DNA of 7,006 nt from Patescibacteria group bacterium (GTDB lineage: Bacteria > Patescibacteriota > Minisyncoccia > Phycocordibacterales > PALSA-1337). Positions 5,574 to 7,006 of this stretch are shown piece after piece. Location of the stretch: contig JAGWNR010000035.1 of assembly GCA_028871265.1 (NCBI GenBank), positions 1 through 7,006 of the forward strand. The letters are read 5' to 3'. The stretch's first letter is position 1. The number at the start of each line of letters is the position of its first letter. The notes below the pieces were generated by a model. It was not told the DNA's origin, ran no database searches, and saw nothing but the letters and a program-made list of their open reading frames with translations. The translations under genes and the position numbers were made by a program.

Positions 5574-6296
5574 CTAGTAGCGCGGTGTGGAAATTTTATT
5601 TGTTTCGATCTGAATATCGCCAAAACTGGACTCTTGGTTGACATGGACTATACCCTGCTTGACCAACTCTAGCATGGCTAAAAAGCTGACAATCACGTTT
5701 ACTTTTTCTGCTCTGTGGGTCGCGGTAAATTCATTAAAACTGATTTTTATTGCACCTTGAATACGCGTGGCTAATGTGTTTATCATTTCCTCTAACGAAA
5801 TAACTTTTTTGACAGTAATTTCCGGTAAGGTTTCTTTTTTCGGCAGTCGTTTAATCAGATCACGTAAAGTTTCGACGGCTTTGGTTATGGTAAATTCTGG
5901 TACAGGTACAAAAACAGGAGCTACTGGTCTCAACTGAGATTGAAAAAAAATTACATTACCTCCAAACAGCGTTGCTACATGAGTACTGGCTTCCTTGATC
6001 CGTTTATATATTTTCAGACGAGTTTCCAAATCGTGAATGTCACCTTGCTCTTCCTCTGTCAATGCCAGATCGGGCAAAAGCGATTTTGATTTAATCAAAA
6101 GCAGGGTTGAAGCGATAAGAATAAAATGTGCCGATTCACCCATGGGCATATTTTCATATTGTTGGATATGCGCAATGAAATCATCGGTCACCCGTGATAG
6201 AGCAATGTCGCCGATAAAAAGCTTTTTCTTTTCAATCAGTTCAAGTAATAGATCCAGCGGTCCTTCAAAATTGCTTGTTTTGATCGTAAAACCCAT
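5574..6296 (-). CDS. scpA: Segregation and condensation protein A (ScpA kleisin)
   Basis: Kleisin subunit of the SMC-ScpAB condensin, bridging SMC heads and binding ScpB during chromosome organisation and segregation; cytoplasmic, on the nucleoid. The N-terminal pattern (about 5-75) is diagnostic: FEGPLDLLLELIEKKKL, then DIALSRVTDDFIAHI, then HFILIASTLLLIKSKSLLP. The middle is a charged and Pro-rich linker. The C-terminal winged helix (about 190-235) has VIVSFLAMLELVKQG and FGDIQIE. It is 240 aa, close to the family's roughly 250. The start at 6296 (MGFTIKTSNFEGPLDLL) is preferred to a GTG at 6311 that would overlap the upstream stop codon by one base and add five unconserved residues. Upstream is TATAAT-GGAATC-ATG, so transcription may begin at the ATG itself. 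scpB, often the next gene, does not follow; the next gene is an unrelated secreted protein 163 bp away. Confidence 0.94.
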   Translation of the reverse strand: MGFTIKTSNFEGPLDLLLELIEKKKLFIGDIALSRVTDDFIAHIQQYENMPMGESAHFILIASTLLLIKSKSLLPDLALTEEEQGDIHDLETRLKIYKRIKEASTHVATLFGGNVIFFQSQLRPVAPVFVPVPEFTITKAVETLRDLIKRLPKKETLPEITVKKVISLEEMINTLATRIQGAIKISFNEFTATHRAEKVNVIVSFLAMLELVKQGIVHVNQESSFGDIQIETNKISTPRY

Positions 6297-6302
6297 GATT
6301 CC

Positions 6303-6308
6303 ATTATA
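6303..6308 (-). promoter_or_regulatory. -10 box immediately before scpA, possible leaderless start
   Basis: TATAAT (6308-6303, minus strand) is followed by GGAATC and the ATG at 6296, which puts the A of ATG at the expected +1. A weak -35, TTAGAA (6331-6326), sits 17 bp upstream inside the preceding gene. GGA could also serve as a minimal Shine-Dalgarno, so co-transcription with the coiled-coil gene remains possible. Confidence 0.45.
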
Positions 6309-6310
6309 CA

Positions 6311-6769
6311 CTACGCATAATCCGTTTCTAAATCCGCCAAACGCAGTTCATGACTGTTGACCAATTCTGAAATGTGATCGAATTTTTTATCGTGAGCTTC
6401 AAATTTCTTGTCGTGAATGTCAAATTTTGCATCCAAATTATCAACCTTTGTTTCAAGTTTATCTACTCTTCCATTTAGTTTGCCAATTTCAGAAATGCAG
6501 AGATTTAATTTTATATCAAAGGGCTTGATTTGCTCATGAAAAATTTCCCGAACTCTTTCTTCTGTCGGTAATGAACTAACCACCCGGTAAAATTCGCCCA
6601 TGTGTTGATCAACATGTTCTATGAGAGCCTCCATATGTCGTTTGCTTTCTCTGTTGGCTTCCTTGACAGCCTGACGAACATACACAGCCGCCTTTTTATC
6701 AAATCGCTTTTCAGCAACATCTACACTTCTGTTAATATACTTTTGAATATGTGGTTCAATATTAGACAT
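6311..6769 (-). CDS. Coiled-coil protein of unknown function, 152 aa
   Basis: A highly charged soluble protein without signal peptide or membrane segment; I do not recognise a family. Residues 1-60 look helical and basic. From V102 to D150 there are seven consecutive heptads without a stutter: VDKLETK, VDNLDAK, FDIHDKK, FEAHDKK, FDHISEL, VNSHELR, LADLETD. The a positions are V,V,F,F,F,V,L and the d positions L,L,H,H,I,H,L, so a parallel dimer or trimer is likely. Histidine at three d positions is unusual. The stop is 14 bp before the scpA ATG, so the genes may be co-transcribed and a chromosome-related role is possible, but only by position. No Shine-Dalgarno is seen. TATAGT ends 7 nt before the ATG, again suggesting little or no leader. 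Confidence 0.82.
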   Translation of the reverse strand: MSNIEPHIQKYINRSVDVAEKRFDKKAAVYVRQAVKEANRESKRHMEALIEHVDQHMGEFYRVVSSLPTEERVREIFHEQIKPFDIKLNLCISEIGKLNGRVDKLETKVDNLDAKFDIHDKKFEAHDKKFDHISELVNSHELRLADLETDYA

Positions 6770-6776
6770 GGTTTTT

Positions 6777-6809
6777 ACTATATTAAAAATAATATCACAA
6801 GCCTATCAA
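6777..6809 (-). promoter_or_regulatory. Promoter of the coiled-coil / scpA unit
   Basis: On the minus strand, TTGATA (6809-6804) lies 18 bp before TAATAT (6785-6780); a second possible -10, TATAGT (6782-6777), overlaps it. Initiation from either would leave about 0-4 nt before the ATG at 6769. The region is AT-rich, so the exact hexamers are uncertain. Confidence 0.4.
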
Positions 6810-6884
6810 ACCGAGTTAAAATCCGTATAAAGAAAAGATAAAGAAATCATAAAATTTTTCTGACGGCTCAATAGAAAGGTAAAA

Positions 6885-6907
6885 TCGCACACAAAAAATA
6901 ATTGCGA
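6885..6907 (-). terminator. Weak candidate terminator after the edge gene
   Basis: On the minus strand, TCGCA (6907-6903) and TGCGA (6889-6885) form a 5-bp stem with a 13-nt U-rich loop followed by TTTT. It lies 26 bp past the stop of the gene at the right edge. The short stem and large loop make it a poor intrinsic terminator, so this is tentative. Confidence 0.25.
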
Positions 6908-6933
6908 CACAGAATTATCTAATGCAGCAAGGT

Positions 6934-7006
6934 CTAAGCAATAACTCCGATGGCTTTTTTGGCCTGTTCCAGCTTGGCGGCGGCAATTTTATTAGCGGTA
7001 ACACTT
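6934..7006 (-). CDS. C-terminal end of an unidentified protein, partial
   Basis: The last 23 codons plus a TAG stop (6936-6934) of a minus-strand gene that continues past the right edge. The visible end reads ANKIAAAKLEQAKKAIGVIA, an Ala/Lys-rich amphipathic helix typical of a real protein C-terminus. The other two minus-strand frames either stop at once or read Pro/Cys/Trp-rich and unprotein-like. The piece is too short to name a family. It ends 164 bp before the coiled-coil gene on the same strand. Confidence 0.6.
   Translation of the reverse strand, partial: SVTANKIAAAKLEQAKKAIGVIA

Noticed and set aside
6297..6311. GTG start of scpA overlapping the coiled-coil stop codon
   Set aside because: It adds five residues without family similarity and its codons contain the TATAAT box; the ATG at 6296 fits ScpA better.

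Overview
The window looks like a piece of a Candidate Phyla Radiation (Patescibacteria) genome, probably of Parcubacteria type. Three things point there: a long secreted protein with the peptidoglycan-binding-like module abundant in Parcubacteria (ending 'INELAC'); a TsaD with the 'PGLEPALWVGINFA' version of its conserved loop, which I associate with Parcubacteria; and tRNA genes without an encoded CCA. The taxon is an inference from family knowledge, since no 16S or ribosomal protein is present. Most of the sequence is AT-leaning; the exception is one GC-richer gene.

Left part, plus strand (1-2789): the 3' portion of a membrane-anchored two-HKD phospholipase D / cardiolipin-synthase-like gene that runs off the left edge; a good sigma70-type promoter; tRNA-Val(GAC); a 93-bp spacer almost entirely made of inverted repeats; tRNA-Leu(UAG); and tsaD, encoding the catalytic subunit for tRNA t6A37 synthesis, 30 bp after the tRNA. 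The tRNAs and tsaD may be one transcription unit.

Right part, minus strand (2807-7006), in transcription order from the right edge: the last 23 codons of an unidentified gene; a 152-aa coiled-coil protein ending in seven unbroken heptads; scpA (condensin kleisin), whose ATG is 14 bp after the coiled-coil stop; a 371-aa secreted protein of unknown family with higher GC and a strong Shine-Dalgarno, followed by a clear Rho-independent terminator; and a 421-aa secreted protein with a low-complexity repeat stalk, a divergent InlB-type repeat and a peptidoglycan-binding-like domain, which converges on tsaD with a 17-bp gap.

The most interesting signals are regulatory. The two secreted-protein genes carry near-matching promoters (TTGACAAAAT, then TGATAGGGT, 16-17 bp between hexamers). 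Separately, scpA and the 421-aa gene begin with almost the same 15-mer, TATAAT-rGAATC-ATG, which places a -10 box exactly where it would give a leaderless mRNA. I see no CRISPR array, insertion sequence, toxin-antitoxin pair or recognisable defence system. The best candidate for undescribed biology is the pair of surface/secreted genes under the shared promoter, especially the 371-aa protein of unknown family.
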